From contig JAAWAV010000058.1 in the NCBI GenBank assembly GCA_022792335.1, positions 1-40,744 of the forward strand: a stretch of DNA of 40,744 bases, read 5' to 3'. Below the pieces are notes generated by a model. It ran no database searches, was not told the origin of the DNA, and was given only the letters and a program-made list of their open reading frames with translations. A program made the translations under genes and the position numbers. Each line of letters begins with the position of its first letter. Within the stretch, counting starts at the first letter, position 1. Origin of the DNA: Lachnospiraceae bacterium. Lineage in GTDB: Bacteria > Bacillota > Clostridia > Lachnospirales > Lachnospiraceae. Shown here piece by piece: positions 1 through 8,347 of this stretch.

Positions 1-125
1 CCCCGTCTCCTTATACGTTTTCCTCCTTTCCCTGTCACGCAAAAACGCCGCCCTTTTTACAGCCGGGCGGCGTTTTCGGTAAGGTTGACAGTCCATTTTT
101 TTGTTGTTTATCATGTTTCCCTTTG
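1..125. other. Left-edge intergenic stretch
   Basis: No gene is supported here. The stretch holds the hairpin terminator listed separately at 42-76 and a short spacer before the stop codon of the minus-strand gene that ends at 126. Any gene to the left lies outside the window. Confidence 0.6.
42..76 (-). terminator. Rho-independent terminator of the type I RM operon (possibly bidirectional)
   Basis: Positions 42-53 and 65-76 form a perfect 12-bp GC-rich stem (AAAACGCCGCCC with its complement) around an 11-nt loop. On the minus strand the stem runs into a T-tract (TTTTT), which fits an intrinsic terminator about 50 nt past the stop codon of the 126-1016 gene. On the plus strand the stem also ends in four T's, so it may serve a gene coming from the left as well. 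Confidence 0.88.
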
Positions 126-1016
126 TCAAGCGTTGCAATCGTTAAACAATGTATTTACCGTTGAAATTAATGCTGATATTCCAGTGGCGGTAGACCCGTC
201 TACCGTTTTGGTTTTGCCTGAAACAAATTTGATAACAATACCAATCGTTATGATAGAAATGGGTATATTGGGCAGAATCATTTCAATAAATCCCGGAGAG
301 CCAACGGCAGTTTTTATTACCACCTGCTCTTTAACACTTTCCATCCCATATAATTCTGTAGTAATATTCAACATTTGCAGTAAATTATACTGAATCTCAA
401 CATTATCTACTAAGCTCAAATCCTCATATGTCCGTTTTTGCAAGGTACAATGTATCTTTTCTCTATAAACATACACCGGAAACAAATTTCGGCAAAGCAG
501 TTTTGCTTCTCCTGTAATATCTGAGATTGTCTGCTGCGCTCTAAGGGCTTTAAACAAATAGATATCTTGCCATGATTCGATATTTTTCATCCATGTTACT
601 GCTCTTTTATGAGAAAAATCACATTGAGCATATTCTTCATTTTGCGGCTTATGATAAACATTACCTATAAAGCCGCCAATTCGGCCTACTGCAATTTCTT
701 TCCCTCCTGTCGAAGGAATTACAACAAAATCGCCTTCCTTCATTTTGTTATAAAAAATATCCATCTGTCCCAATATTAAACCCGGTCGTTTTTCTTTCGG
801 ATACAATCGGATTATTTCTTCTTTTTTTGAGTCCGGCAGAATTTCTTGATTCTTTATAAGTTCCGGATCAACCAATTCCCAGCCTAACGCTATGAAATTA
901 TTATACTGAAAATCCAAATAGAACTGGCCCGCTTTCGTTCTAAAAAACCATATTTTTTGTTCATCTGCTATAACTGGTATCCCAAAATTCTCTGTAAGTA
1001 TATTTAAGAGGTCCAT
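126..1016 (-). CDS. PUA/EVE-like domain protein with C-terminal hydrophobic segment, RM-associated
   Basis: This 296-aa protein is the last gene of the type I RM operon and starts 23 nt after hsdS. The first ~150 residues show a pattern seen in PUA/EVE-like domains of restriction-related proteins: FRTKAG, then NFIALGWELVD, then GDFVVIPSTGG followed by VGRIGG. Such domains often bind modified bases, but that role here is inferred only from pattern. Residues ~150-225 look helical and charged. The tail has a ~17-residue hydrophobic stretch (IPISIITIGIVIKFV) that could be a membrane segment, followed by a glycine/threonine-rich end. No nuclease motif was found. It could be an accessory restriction factor or a separate defence effector; the exact function is unknown. 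Confidence 0.75.
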   Translation of the reverse strand: MDLLNILTENFGIPVIADEQKIWFFRTKAGQFYLDFQYNNFIALGWELVDPELIKNQEILPDSKKEEIIRLYPKEKRPGLILGQMDIFYNKMKEGDFVVIPSTGGKEIAVGRIGGFIGNVYHKPQNEEYAQCDFSHKRAVTWMKNIESWQDIYLFKALRAQQTISDITGEAKLLCRNLFPVYVYREKIHCTLQKRTYEDLSLVDNVEIQYNLLQMLNITTELYGMESVKEQVVIKTAVGSPGFIEMILPNIPISIITIGIVIKFVSGKTKTVDGSTATGISALISTVNTLFNDCNA

Positions 1017-1039
1017 CTGTAACCCCCCTTTCCTCTATT

Positions 1040-2428
1040 TCACAGTATCGCTTTCAGCATTTCTACCGCACTTTCCTCCGCCGGGTCATTCGTCCCCAAC
1101 TCGCCACGGAATGCACGAGCTAAGATTGCTTTTTTCATGGTCTCTATTTGGTCAAGGACGGTTTCGGCTACTTCTTTCACCTGTTGTTCTTTTTCCAGTA
1201 TACTAACGATACAATTTACTATTTCTATCTGTTCTTCCTGTGGAACAATTGGAATTTCAAATTCCATTAACGCCTTTGCATTAATGCTCTCAACAGTGGT
1301 TCCGTTTTTCATACATGTATTTCGTATGATTTTTTCTGAACTCTTGCAAGCCCAAAATAAATATTCTAGATTTAAATCTACAGTAGGAGATACTGCCTTT
1401 AAATCCTGATTAACTGTAAACGGAACCTTCACCATTGCAATAGGAAGCGTTCTCCTCAGAATACCACTTCGCATTACAAAAAGAACAGATGGCTTCTTAA
1501 TATAATTTGCAGAAGAATTATTAACTCCGAGCATATTTGTATGCATCAGCGTATCTTCTATTACATCAAATTTCATATCCTTCGATGTGACCCATAGCAA
1601 ATTTCCCCCGTTCCAATATTCAGGATGCGCCATGCTTGGCGTACCACCCCCGAACCAGTCGCCACAATCTTTCAATTTCTTTTTTGACCATTTTTTCAGT
1701 GTGATACCATGCTCCCTTCTCCACCGCTCTGTCAGCTCTCCAGTAAAGGCCTTATGTAAAATGGCTGATTTCCGCAGTTCAAAACCATCCACGACAGCCT
1801 GCGCCTTTTCCCTGGCTTCATCCAATCTGACAAACAGGCTTTCAATGTGGTCAACAATGCGGCGTTGTTCAGCCAGAGGTGCAAGGGGAAATTCTACAAG
1901 TGAAGCCTTACTCCCTGACAATTCAAGAAATGTTGTACCACTTGCATAGCTTTCTAATAATTCCTTATTACCTTTCAAATACCAATATAAATACTCAGGT
2001 ATATAGCATGGGGCAGGTAAGAAACTCTTAAATCCTTGATTTGTGCATAATTCATTCTTAGCAATTACAACATAGCCTATTGGTGCACGAGAAGAAAGGC
2101 AAACTGTGCCAGAGGGCATCAACTGGGCAGAAGATTTCTCCAATCCTCGTTTTGTTATGTTTTTTGCTCCGCGTGAAATATAAATATCATTATAGCCTGA
2201 TAAATCGCCGGGGCTAATCCACGGAATGTTACCGTTCTTGTAATATTCCTCGACTTTTGATGATGGCGTACCGCCACCGACAACTTCTGTTATACTGCCA
2301 AGGCGTGTCCAGCACCAATTTCTCGGAATCTTATAGGGCTGTTCCCCCACCGGTACAAGCGCCCTCTCCAACTGCTCTTCCGGTGTCAGCTCTTTTTTCG
2401 TTTCTTTCGACTTTCTTCCTCCTGCCAT
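1040..2428 (-). CDS. hsdS: Type I restriction-modification specificity subunit HsdS
   Basis: HsdS gives DNA sequence specificity to the HsdM/HsdR complex. The 462-aa protein has the usual two target-recognition domains. The first spans roughly residues 30-195 (IPRNWCWTRLGSI, then GGGTPSS and IPWISPGDL). The second spans roughly 245-440 (WSKKKLKDCGDWFGGGTPS, then LLWVTSKDM). Each is followed by a coiled-coil-like conserved helix (LFVRLDEAREKAQAVVDGF; and IVSILEKEQQVKEVAE near the end). Length is normal for a full two-TRD subunit. It starts one base after the hsdM stop, so the genes are translationally linked. I saw no second hsdS copy or inverted repeats that would suggest phase-variable shuffling. 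Confidence 0.95.
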   Translation of the reverse strand: MAGGRKSKETKKELTPEEQLERALVPVGEQPYKIPRNWCWTRLGSITEVVGGGTPSSKVEEYYKNGNIPWISPGDLSGYNDIYISRGAKNITKRGLEKSSAQLMPSGTVCLSSRAPIGYVVIAKNELCTNQGFKSFLPAPCYIPEYLYWYLKGNKELLESYASGTTFLELSGSKASLVEFPLAPLAEQRRIVDHIESLFVRLDEAREKAQAVVDGFELRKSAILHKAFTGELTERWRREHGITLKKWSKKKLKDCGDWFGGGTPSMAHPEYWNGGNLLWVTSKDMKFDVIEDTLMHTNMLGVNNSSANYIKKPSVLFVMRSGILRRTLPIAMVKVPFTVNQDLKAVSPTVDLNLEYLFWACKSSEKIIRNTCMKNGTTVESINAKALMEFEIPIVPQEEQIEIVNCIVSILEKEQQVKEVAETVLDQIETMKKAILARAFRGELGTNDPAEESAVEMLKAIL

Positions 2429-2429
2429 C

Positions 2430-3851
2430 TCATACCTCCGCGCTTTCCAGAGCTTTTAACTCCTGCACCACGCTCTTGAGCAGGTCAACCGCTTCCTCAA
2501 GCTGTGCGATGGCTTCCTCGCCGCTTTCAATGGGGTCTGGCAAATCGTCATAATCCACAATCGAATCATCGCGAACCAGGCCAAGGTCTAAACTGTTGCC
2601 CTTTTTCGCGATTTGTTCTCTGGTGAAAACGCTCCATCTCTCATTTTCCACGGCATAACGGTCAGCCGCCTCGTATGCTGTCTCAAATTCCGCAAAATGT
2701 TCTTGTTTTAAGGGATTGGTCTTGCCAAAAGAGGGCATGTTGGTGCGGAGGTCATAAAACCAGACCTCCTTCGTATTATTTTTATCCGTCTCTCCACGGG
2801 TGAAAAACAGCACATTGGTTTTCACACCCTGCGCATAGAAAATGCCGGTTGGCAGACGGAGGACGGTATGCAGATTACATTTGTCCATCAGATCAATGCG
2901 AATCTTTTCCCCTTCCCCATCGGCAAAAAGGACATTGTCCGGCAGAACCACGGCGGCACGGGCTTTTCCATCGGCCGTCAGGCTGCGGTAAATATGCTGC
3001 AGAAAGTTGAGCTGTTTATTGCTGGTCGGAAAGGTAAAGTCATCGCGAGTCGCACGCTCGCCGCCTTTCTTGGTGCCGAAAGGCGGATTTGTGAGCACCA
3101 CATCGTAGCCTTTCATACTTTTTCCCAGATTGGAAAGACTGTCCCCCAGAGTAATCTTCCCCTCTATTCCGTGCAGCATCGCATTCATCAGGGCTAGGCG
3201 GTGGGTATCATGTACCAGTTCCGTACCCGTGAATGCCTCTTCCCGCTCAAATTTTGCGGTATCCGCATCGAGATCAAAGAAATCGTCCGTCTGGTCGGAG
3301 ACATACCGGTGGGCGGCAATCATAAAACCAAAAGTACCACAGGCAGGATCGTTACATCTTTCTTTAGCCCGCGGCTTTATCAGTCTGGTCATGACATCAA
3401 TCAACACACGGGGCGTAAAATACTGCCCCGCGCCGGATTTTTTCTCGCTGGCGTTTTTCTCCAAAAGACCCTCGTACAGGTTTCCCAGCCCCTCCTCACG
3501 GGCAGAAAACCAGTCCAGTCCGTCGATGGTCGCAATGATTTTTTCAAGGTTTTTCGGCTCGTCGATATTGGTAGCCGCACCCTGATAGATTTCACGGACG
3601 CGGCCCCCGCAATTCTCGCCCAGATGATTCAGCAATTCTTTATAGAACTTTTTCAGTTCAATTCCGCTTTTTGCTGTCAGGCTGTCCCAACGGTACGCTT
3701 CCGGAAGCTGGCCTTCCGCACCGGTTTCCTTGGCCATTTTGAGAAAGAGAATATAGGTAAGCTCCGTGACATACTGATGATAAGTGATTCCGTCGTCCCG
3801 GAGAACATTACAAAGATTCCAGAGCTTTGCTACGATTTCCTGTGTCGTCAT
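2430..3851 (-). CDS. hsdM: Type I restriction-modification DNA methyltransferase subunit HsdM
   Basis: This N6-adenine methyltransferase subunit works with HsdS and HsdR. The 473-aa protein has an N-terminal helical HsdM domain (residues ~1-130). The class I catalytic domain follows, with GAGQYFTPRVLIDVM before the AdoMet motif DPACGTFGF and the catalytic motif NPPFGTKKGG. The C-terminus is predicted coiled (EEAIAQLEEAVDLLKSVVQELKAL), typical of contact with HsdS. The start overlaps the end of hsdR by 4 bases (ATGA), consistent with translational coupling in the order R-M-S. Length is normal and no motif is damaged. Confidence 0.96.
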   Translation of the reverse strand: MTTQEIVAKLWNLCNVLRDDGITYHQYVTELTYILFLKMAKETGAEGQLPEAYRWDSLTAKSGIELKKFYKELLNHLGENCGGRVREIYQGAATNIDEPKNLEKIIATIDGLDWFSAREEGLGNLYEGLLEKNASEKKSGAGQYFTPRVLIDVMTRLIKPRAKERCNDPACGTFGFMIAAHRYVSDQTDDFFDLDADTAKFEREEAFTGTELVHDTHRLALMNAMLHGIEGKITLGDSLSNLGKSMKGYDVVLTNPPFGTKKGGERATRDDFTFPTSNKQLNFLQHIYRSLTADGKARAAVVLPDNVLFADGEGEKIRIDLMDKCNLHTVLRLPTGIFYAQGVKTNVLFFTRGETDKNNTKEVWFYDLRTNMPSFGKTNPLKQEHFAEFETAYEAADRYAVENERWSVFTREQIAKKGNSLDLGLVRDDSIVDYDDLPDPIESGEEAIAQLEEAVDLLKSVVQELKALESAEV

Positions 3852-6800
3852 GCCCGTTTTCCTCCGTCATCATATAAATACTCATTGAGTTCCTGTACAA
3901 CACTCTCCAGTTTATTTCCAAAGACCTTATTGATCTTTGCGAAACCGCCCTGTGCTTTAAACCGTCCGTCCTCCTCAAAAACAGACACATTCAGCACAGA
4001 TTCCTCCATCAGATATTTTTCCATTCTGGCGATCCAGTTGAGCTCCTGTTTTGAGAACCTGTGCGCTTTTTTTAGTTTACCGACCGCCCCCCTGATTCTG
4101 GCCTCGTGGGAAATAAGTGAAGAGCCGATGGCATAGCGGCGGATCAGACTAATCATGTCGGCCGTGATTTCCTCATTGGTCATCTGGGAGACGGCAGTGT
4201 TAAGCTGTTTGGTGGTAAACCCTTCCCTGTCCAGTGTCAGGCACAGAGATTTTAAACTTTCACGAGTCAGTTCCTTGGGCCTGGTACAGACAACGTTAAG
4301 GGCCGCGATTTCATTCCGGTTGGTTCTTATGTAGGCGGCAAACGCATCCAGATAATCTTCCGGCCTGCTGTCCCTTCTTCCATATCCCCTGTCGTGTTCC
4401 AAAAGACGATCTTCCTTACCAGAGATTACAACAGGATTTCTGCCATTTCCTTTTACCTGTCCCAGCATCTCAAACAGCTCTCCGCAGGAAAGAAGCTGTT
4501 CCTTCGCCTCCCACGGCCCGCACTGATTGATATCTGCGATAAACTGGGCCGGATTCTTTCCCCCTGTCATATTGATAAAATATCCCAGAGTCTCGCCGTC
4601 CATACTGTGTTTTTTTCGCTGCAGTTTGGCGACGATCTGATGAATCTGGTACCGCAGCCGCCTCTCGTCCTCCAATACCTCCAGCCCTTCCAAAAGCTGT
4701 GTAAATGTTGTGGCCGGACTGGCGACAACCGGCCTCATCGTATTCACTGCTTCCAAAGAGTCATAAACGCCGACGGGATCATAAATCTCAAAATGAGTCT
4801 TATGAATGTCAGGGCAAAGTCTGGTCGCCCGTCCCATCATCTGCTCAAACAAAATGCGTGATTTTACACGGCGCATAAAGACTAATGTCGTGATTTCCGG
4901 CACGTCGATCCCGGTCGTCAACAAATCGACCGTGACCGCAATGCTCGGATAGCGTTCATTTTTAAACCGTTTGATGGCTTCCTGCACCTTTTTCTTATTT
5001 CCTCCACCGACACTGCCGGTGATTTTCATAACCGCGTCATTGTCCACACCCTTCTCTGCGTAAATCTTCTTCAAAATTTTCACGATCAAGTCGGCGTGCT
5101 GATCGTCAACCGCATAAATCAGGGTCTTACCCTGTTCCTCCGGCATTTCCGGGTCAATGTCACGGGCGATTTCTTCCAGAACCGTCCGGTTAAAAGATTC
5201 CGTTATGACCTTCCGGTTAAATGTTTCAATATCGAAATCCAGCTCGTCATTCAAAAGTTCGGAGTTTGTGATTTCCCCGGTAACCGGATCATAAGTTGTG
5301 ACGATGTCTCCTTTTTTATAGTGAATCCCCTCTTCGCCCAGTTTGGTAATCAGTTTGTGGGGCGCATCGTGGTCGACCAGATATCCCTCAATCACCGCTT
5401 CACGGTAGGTATATTGATAAACCGGTTCTCCAAAAATCCTGGTGGTCTGCAATGCCGGCGTCGCGGTCAGCGCGATTTTCACCGCGTCAAAATATTCCAC
5501 GATAAAACGGTATTTACTCTGGTAATCTGTCTGGTCACGGTAAAGAATTTCATCCTCCCCCATTTCCTTATCCAGAATATATCCCCTATGGGCTTCATCA
5601 ATGATAACCAGGTCAAAATCCGTGACTGCCGGCATGGTATCTTCCCCATTATAGAGAATCCTCTTCACCATGCCCTGAACCGTGGCCACCTGAATACGGG
5701 TTTCCCGGTCGATCTTTTTCTCTTCCAACCCTTTGATATTGTAAATGTCGTCAAGGGTCATCAAATCTTCCAGTTTGACCTCTTTGAATACATCAAAAGC
5801 CTGCTCGCCGAGAGTTGTCCGGTCCACAAGAAATAAAATTCTGCGGAAGCGTCCTGTTTTCAGAAACCGGTAAATCATCCCCAAAACGGTCCTTGTCTTT
5901 CCGGTTCCCGTCGCCATTGCCAGCAGGATATTTTTCTGTCCGTTTATAATCGCATGTTCCGCGGCCTTAATCGCCCTCAGCTGGTATTCCCGAAGATTCA
6001 GACCGTCCTTGTCACGCAGTAAATCATAAGACATATCCTGTAGTGCCCGGTTCTCCCCACGAATATCCCTCTCCAGCATTTCCAGCATACCAGTCGGGCT
6101 CATCCATCCCGACAGCGCTTTCGGCGCATTGTCCGGCCGCCTGAGATCCAGGAACCACACTCCGCTTTTCGTGTCGTACTGTTCCAAATATGGCCTGCCG
6201 TTGGTGGCAAAGGTAAAGGGCACCTGATACCTCCCCCACGTGCCAATCCGGTATGGAACATCAGCGCCTCTGATATGGCTGGAATAATCCTTGCACTGGT
6301 AGTCAATAACGGAAGGAATATCTTTGTGAGCCGCTTTTGCTTCAACGGTGGCAACCATCTGATCGCCTATAAACAGGGCATAATCTACAGCTCCCCTACG
6401 GCAGGCGGCCGAGTCTGTCGGCCATTCCGCAATGGCTATATTTCGCCCTCTTGCGGGACGTGTCCCCTTGGAATAACGCAGCTTTTCCGTATCCGCCTCC
6501 CAGCCGACCCTGCGAAGCTGTTCATCAATCAGATAGCGGGTTTCCGCTTCTGATTTGACTCTCTGGCCAGCCGCCCGGAGGGCCCGTTTCTCTCTGTCAT
6601 TCTTCGCAACAGCCGGCGCCTCTCTGGCTGCCTTAGCTGCTGCCGCAATCAATTTTTCTTCCTCATCCTGTTCCTTCTGCTCATGGCCTTGGATAAATTC
6701 CATATTCTTTTCAGGCATAACAAAAAGCTGATTCTGATAATTCCAGTCGCCATAGGTCTGCATAAACCACTCTGACAGACTGTGGGTCATCTGAATCAGC

Positions 6801-7117
6801 GCTTTTCCGTCATCTACAGAAGCATAATTTTCATGAACCGCCCGGTTTCTGATTTTTCGCAAAGCATGGAGAATATCCGCCAGGTCACGAGAAATCAGGC
6901 CTTCCCTAAACAGGATATCAATCCGTTTCACCGCCGTATTTTCACGGGGTAACGGAATTCTGTCATAGGTGAAAATTAAATTGACAATGGTTTCTCCGAT
7001 CATCCCTAACTTCATCAGGCAGGAGTTGGAATCATTGTACAGGTATTTTTCTGCCAATTCGCCAAACTTCGCCAAAACCGGAAAGTTTTCTTTCAGAAAT
7101 TCAAAATTGGAATTCAT
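3848..7117 (-). CDS. hsdR: Type I restriction endonuclease subunit HsdR (EcoEI/EcoKI-like)
   Basis: HsdR is the ATP-dependent translocase/nuclease subunit of the type I complex. The 1089-aa protein begins with a DUF4145-like region (residues ~10-130). A PD-(D/E)xK-type nuclease segment follows (VDYALFIGD then VEAKAAHKD). The SF2 motor shows Walker A MATGTGKTRTV, the DEAH box IIDEAHRG, ALTATPA, and the motif VI region QMMGRATRL. The C-terminal EcoEI-type helical domain closes the protein. It is the first gene of the operon; a Shine-Dalgarno-like AGAGG precedes the ATG. All key motor and nuclease motifs appear intact, so the system should be active. Confidence 0.96.
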   Translation of the reverse strand: MNSNFEFLKENFPVLAKFGELAEKYLYNDSNSCLMKLGMIGETIVNLIFTYDRIPLPRENTAVKRIDILFREGLISRDLADILHALRKIRNRAVHENYASVDDGKALIQMTHSLSEWFMQTYGDWNYQNQLFVMPEKNMEFIQGHEQKEQDEEEKLIAAAAKAAREAPAVAKNDREKRALRAAGQRVKSEAETRYLIDEQLRRVGWEADTEKLRYSKGTRPARGRNIAIAEWPTDSAACRRGAVDYALFIGDQMVATVEAKAAHKDIPSVIDYQCKDYSSHIRGADVPYRIGTWGRYQVPFTFATNGRPYLEQYDTKSGVWFLDLRRPDNAPKALSGWMSPTGMLEMLERDIRGENRALQDMSYDLLRDKDGLNLREYQLRAIKAAEHAIINGQKNILLAMATGTGKTRTVLGMIYRFLKTGRFRRILFLVDRTTLGEQAFDVFKEVKLEDLMTLDDIYNIKGLEEKKIDRETRIQVATVQGMVKRILYNGEDTMPAVTDFDLVIIDEAHRGYILDKEMGEDEILYRDQTDYQSKYRFIVEYFDAVKIALTATPALQTTRIFGEPVYQYTYREAVIEGYLVDHDAPHKLITKLGEEGIHYKKGDIVTTYDPVTGEITNSELLNDELDFDIETFNRKVITESFNRTVLEEIARDIDPEMPEEQGKTLIYAVDDQHADLIVKILKKIYAEKGVDNDAVMKITGSVGGGNKKKVQEAIKRFKNERYPSIAVTVDLLTTGIDVPEITTLVFMRRVKSRILFEQMMGRATRLCPDIHKTHFEIYDPVGVYDSLEAVNTMRPVVASPATTFTQLLEGLEVLEDERRLRYQIHQIVAKLQRKKHSMDGETLGYFINMTGGKNPAQFIADINQCGPWEAKEQLLSCGELFEMLGQVKGNGRNPVVISGKEDRLLEHDRGYGRRDSRPEDYLDAFAAYIRTNRNEIAALNVVCTRPKELTRESLKSLCLTLDREGFTTKQLNTAVSQMTNEEITADMISLIRRYAIGSSLISHEARIRGAVGKLKKAHRFSKQELNWIARMEKYLMEESVLNVSVFEEDGRFKAQGGFAKINKVFGNKLESVVQELNEYLYDDGGKRA

Positions 7118-7158
7118 CCTTACCTCTTCTTTAGTGGATTCTTAAATATTATGGCATC

Positions 7159-7187
7159 ATTGTATCACTGTACTTTCAGCATTACAA
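7159..7187 (-). promoter_or_regulatory. Probable sigma-A promoter of hsdR operon
   Basis: On the minus strand TTGTAA (7182-7187) and TACAAT (7159-7164) are separated by 17 nt. This leaves a short leader of about 35 nt before the hsdR start codon. The match is 4/6 and 5/6 to the -35 and -10 consensus. It lies back-to-back with the toxin-antitoxin promoter in the same 207-nt gap. Confidence 0.55.
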
Positions 7188-7256
7188 CTAAATTTTCTTA
7201 ATATAAAGGGGATTCTGTCTATTTTAATTTTAAATAAATTTCCGGCATAAAATAAT

Positions 7257-7285
7257 TTGACATACGCACAATAACCACATATAAT
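7257..7285 (+). promoter_or_regulatory. Perfect-consensus promoter of the toxin-antitoxin operon
   Basis: TTGACA (7257-7262), a 17-nt spacer and TATAAT (7280-7285) match the sigma-A consensus exactly. The start codon of the antitoxin follows 39 nt downstream of the -10. Directly after the -10, the 8-mer TACGAAAA occurs twice (7291-7298 and 7303-7310), 12 nt apart in direct orientation. This is a plausible operator for antitoxin autorepression, though that role is inferred from position only. Confidence 0.8.
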
Positions 7286-7324
7286 AAAAGTACGAAAAAT
7301 CATACGAAAATATGGGGTGATATC

Positions 7325-7645
7325 ATGTTAGCAGTAAAGAGCATGGATGTACGTGAAAATTTTAAGGAATGGTGTAATAAAGTAATAGGCGGTGAAACGC
7401 TGATTGTGTCACGGCCTAAAAATGAAAATGTAGTAATTGTATCCGAAAAAGAATATAACGAAATGGCAAAAGCAAAAAGAAATGCAGAATATCTGGCGAT
7501 GTTAGATAAAAGCTTTCAGCAGTTAGAAGAAGGGAAAACCATATCTTTCAGCATAGAAGAATTGCGGGCAATGGAATCTGACGATTGGAAACCCACGCAA
7601 AAAGTATTAAACTGGATGAAGCAGATGGAGCAGGAAAATGAATGA
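7325..7645 (+). CDS. Type II antitoxin, Phd/YefM family
   Basis: The 106-aa protein has the Phd/YefM N-terminal DNA-binding fold (VKSMDVRENFKEWCNKV, then VSRPKNENVVIVSEKEYNEM, residues ~4-50). A charged, probably disordered C-terminal toxin-binding tail follows. Antitoxins of this family neutralise the partner RNase and repress their own operon. The ORF overlaps the toxin start by 8 bases. A GGGGTGAT-type ribosome site lies about 7 nt before the ATG, and a perfect-consensus promoter lies upstream. It is somewhat longer than E. coli YefM because of the C-terminal tail. I am confident of the family, less so of naming it YefM. Confidence 0.9.
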   Translation: MLAVKSMDVRENFKEWCNKVIGGETLIVSRPKNENVVIVSEKEYNEMAKAKRNAEYLAMLDKSFQQLEEGKTISFSIEELRAMESDDWKPTQKVLNWMKQMEQENE

Positions 7646-7901
7646 TTTGACTTTTACAGATAAAGGTTTTTCTGATTATGTATATTGGCAGTTTGAAGAC
7701 AGAAAAACCGTTAAGCGAATCAATAGTCTGTTAGAGGACATCAAACGAAACGGAGCAATGCAGGGCATCGGAAAACCTGAACCATTGAAACACCGTCCCG
7801 GATATTCCAGACGGATCGATGAAAAGAATCGTCTCGTATACGATATTGATGAATTGCAGAATATCAAAGTCATATCATGCAGAGGGCATTATGACGATTA
7901 A
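7638..7901 (+). CDS. Type II toxin, YoeB/Txe-type mRNA interferase
   Basis: The 87-aa protein matches the YoeB family, ribosome-dependent mRNA interferases of the RelE fold. It shows KPEPLKHRPGYSRRID, then RLVYDI, and ends with SCRGHYDD. Residues that line up with the YoeB catalytic set are E48, R65, H84 and Y85 near the C-terminus. Length and composition are normal, so the toxin looks intact. It overlaps the antitoxin gene, which is usual for this pair. The module sits between the RM operon and the flavodoxin genes and may help retain this accessory region, which is inference. Confidence 0.92.
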   Translation: MNDLTFTDKGFSDYVYWQFEDRKTVKRINSLLEDIKRNGAMQGIGKPEPLKHRPGYSRRIDEKNRLVYDIDELQNIKVISCRGHYDD

Positions 7902-7949
7902 GGAGGAGCGTTACAAAACTGGATTGGTTCATTGTCGGCATTTTGTTAG

Positions 7950-8120
7950 AATTTTAAGTATAAAATTGAAATTTCCGGTGTCAATGGAGAAACACTGGTT
8001 ACTTATGTTATCTTAACAAACAATATGGAAACTTGCTTTGAAGAGGTCTCTTATAGTTTAAGAAAAGCAGAGATAAATATAGATATACCAGAATTTTTGA
8101 TATTAGAATGGTACGATTAA
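7950..8120 (+). pseudogene. Possible 3' remnant of a lost gene
   Basis: In one frame an uninterrupted stretch of 56 codons follows a TAG stop at 7947-7949 and ends in TAA at 8118-8120. The translation reads protein-like (KYKIEISGVNGETLVTYVIL, ending ILEWYD), with alternating strand-like hydrophobic residues. There is no good start codon or ribosome site at its 5' end; the only ATG is about 30 codons before the stop. I read it as the tail of a gene cut off at the toxin-antitoxin insertion. I do not recognise the family, and it could be chance. Confidence 0.3.
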
Positions 8121-8260
8121 ATTTATACCTTTACCCCCGGAAATGCCGTTCTATTGCGTAACAATCCAATCTCTGCACCCATGAGAAAACCGGGGTGCGT
8201 GGGTCATCTGCTTGCTGCTATTTTATTGGTATCTGTAATATTCAGACCGGATATAGCGCA

Positions 8261-8289
8261 TTGTTTCTGGCAGGAAGATGTGTTATACT
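8261..8289 (+). promoter_or_regulatory. Probable promoter of the flavodoxin-fold gene pair
   Basis: TTGTTT (8261-8266) and TATACT (8284-8289) are separated by 17 nt, with 3/6 and 5/6 matches to the sigma-A consensus. The first gene starts 59 nt after the -10, preceded by GGAAGGAAA as ribosome site. Confidence 0.5.
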
Positions 8290-8347
8290 TAGATTCATAA
8301 ACGAACCAACAAATTAATATTTATGTAGGACGTGGAAGGAAATTAAA

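Larger units (their letters stand above)
7902..8347. other. Gene-poor gap after the toxin-antitoxin pair
   Basis: This 446-nt gap has no intact gene. It holds a short open segment that looks like the 3' end of a lost gene (7950-8120, listed separately). A GCACCC/GGGTGC dyad lies near 8176-8201, without the T-tract expected of a terminator. A likely promoter at 8261-8289 serves the flavodoxin pair. Confidence 0.6.

Noticed and set aside
1040..2428. Phase-variable hsdS switching.
   Set aside because: No second hsdS, invertase gene or inverted repeats around the target-recognition domains were seen.
3201..4136. A 311-codon plus-strand frame opposite hsdM/hsdR.
   Set aside because: It lies wholly antisense to two well-supported genes, has no family motif or ribosome site, and reads as low-quality protein. 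The same holds for the plus-strand frames at 5096-5836 and 35442-36269.
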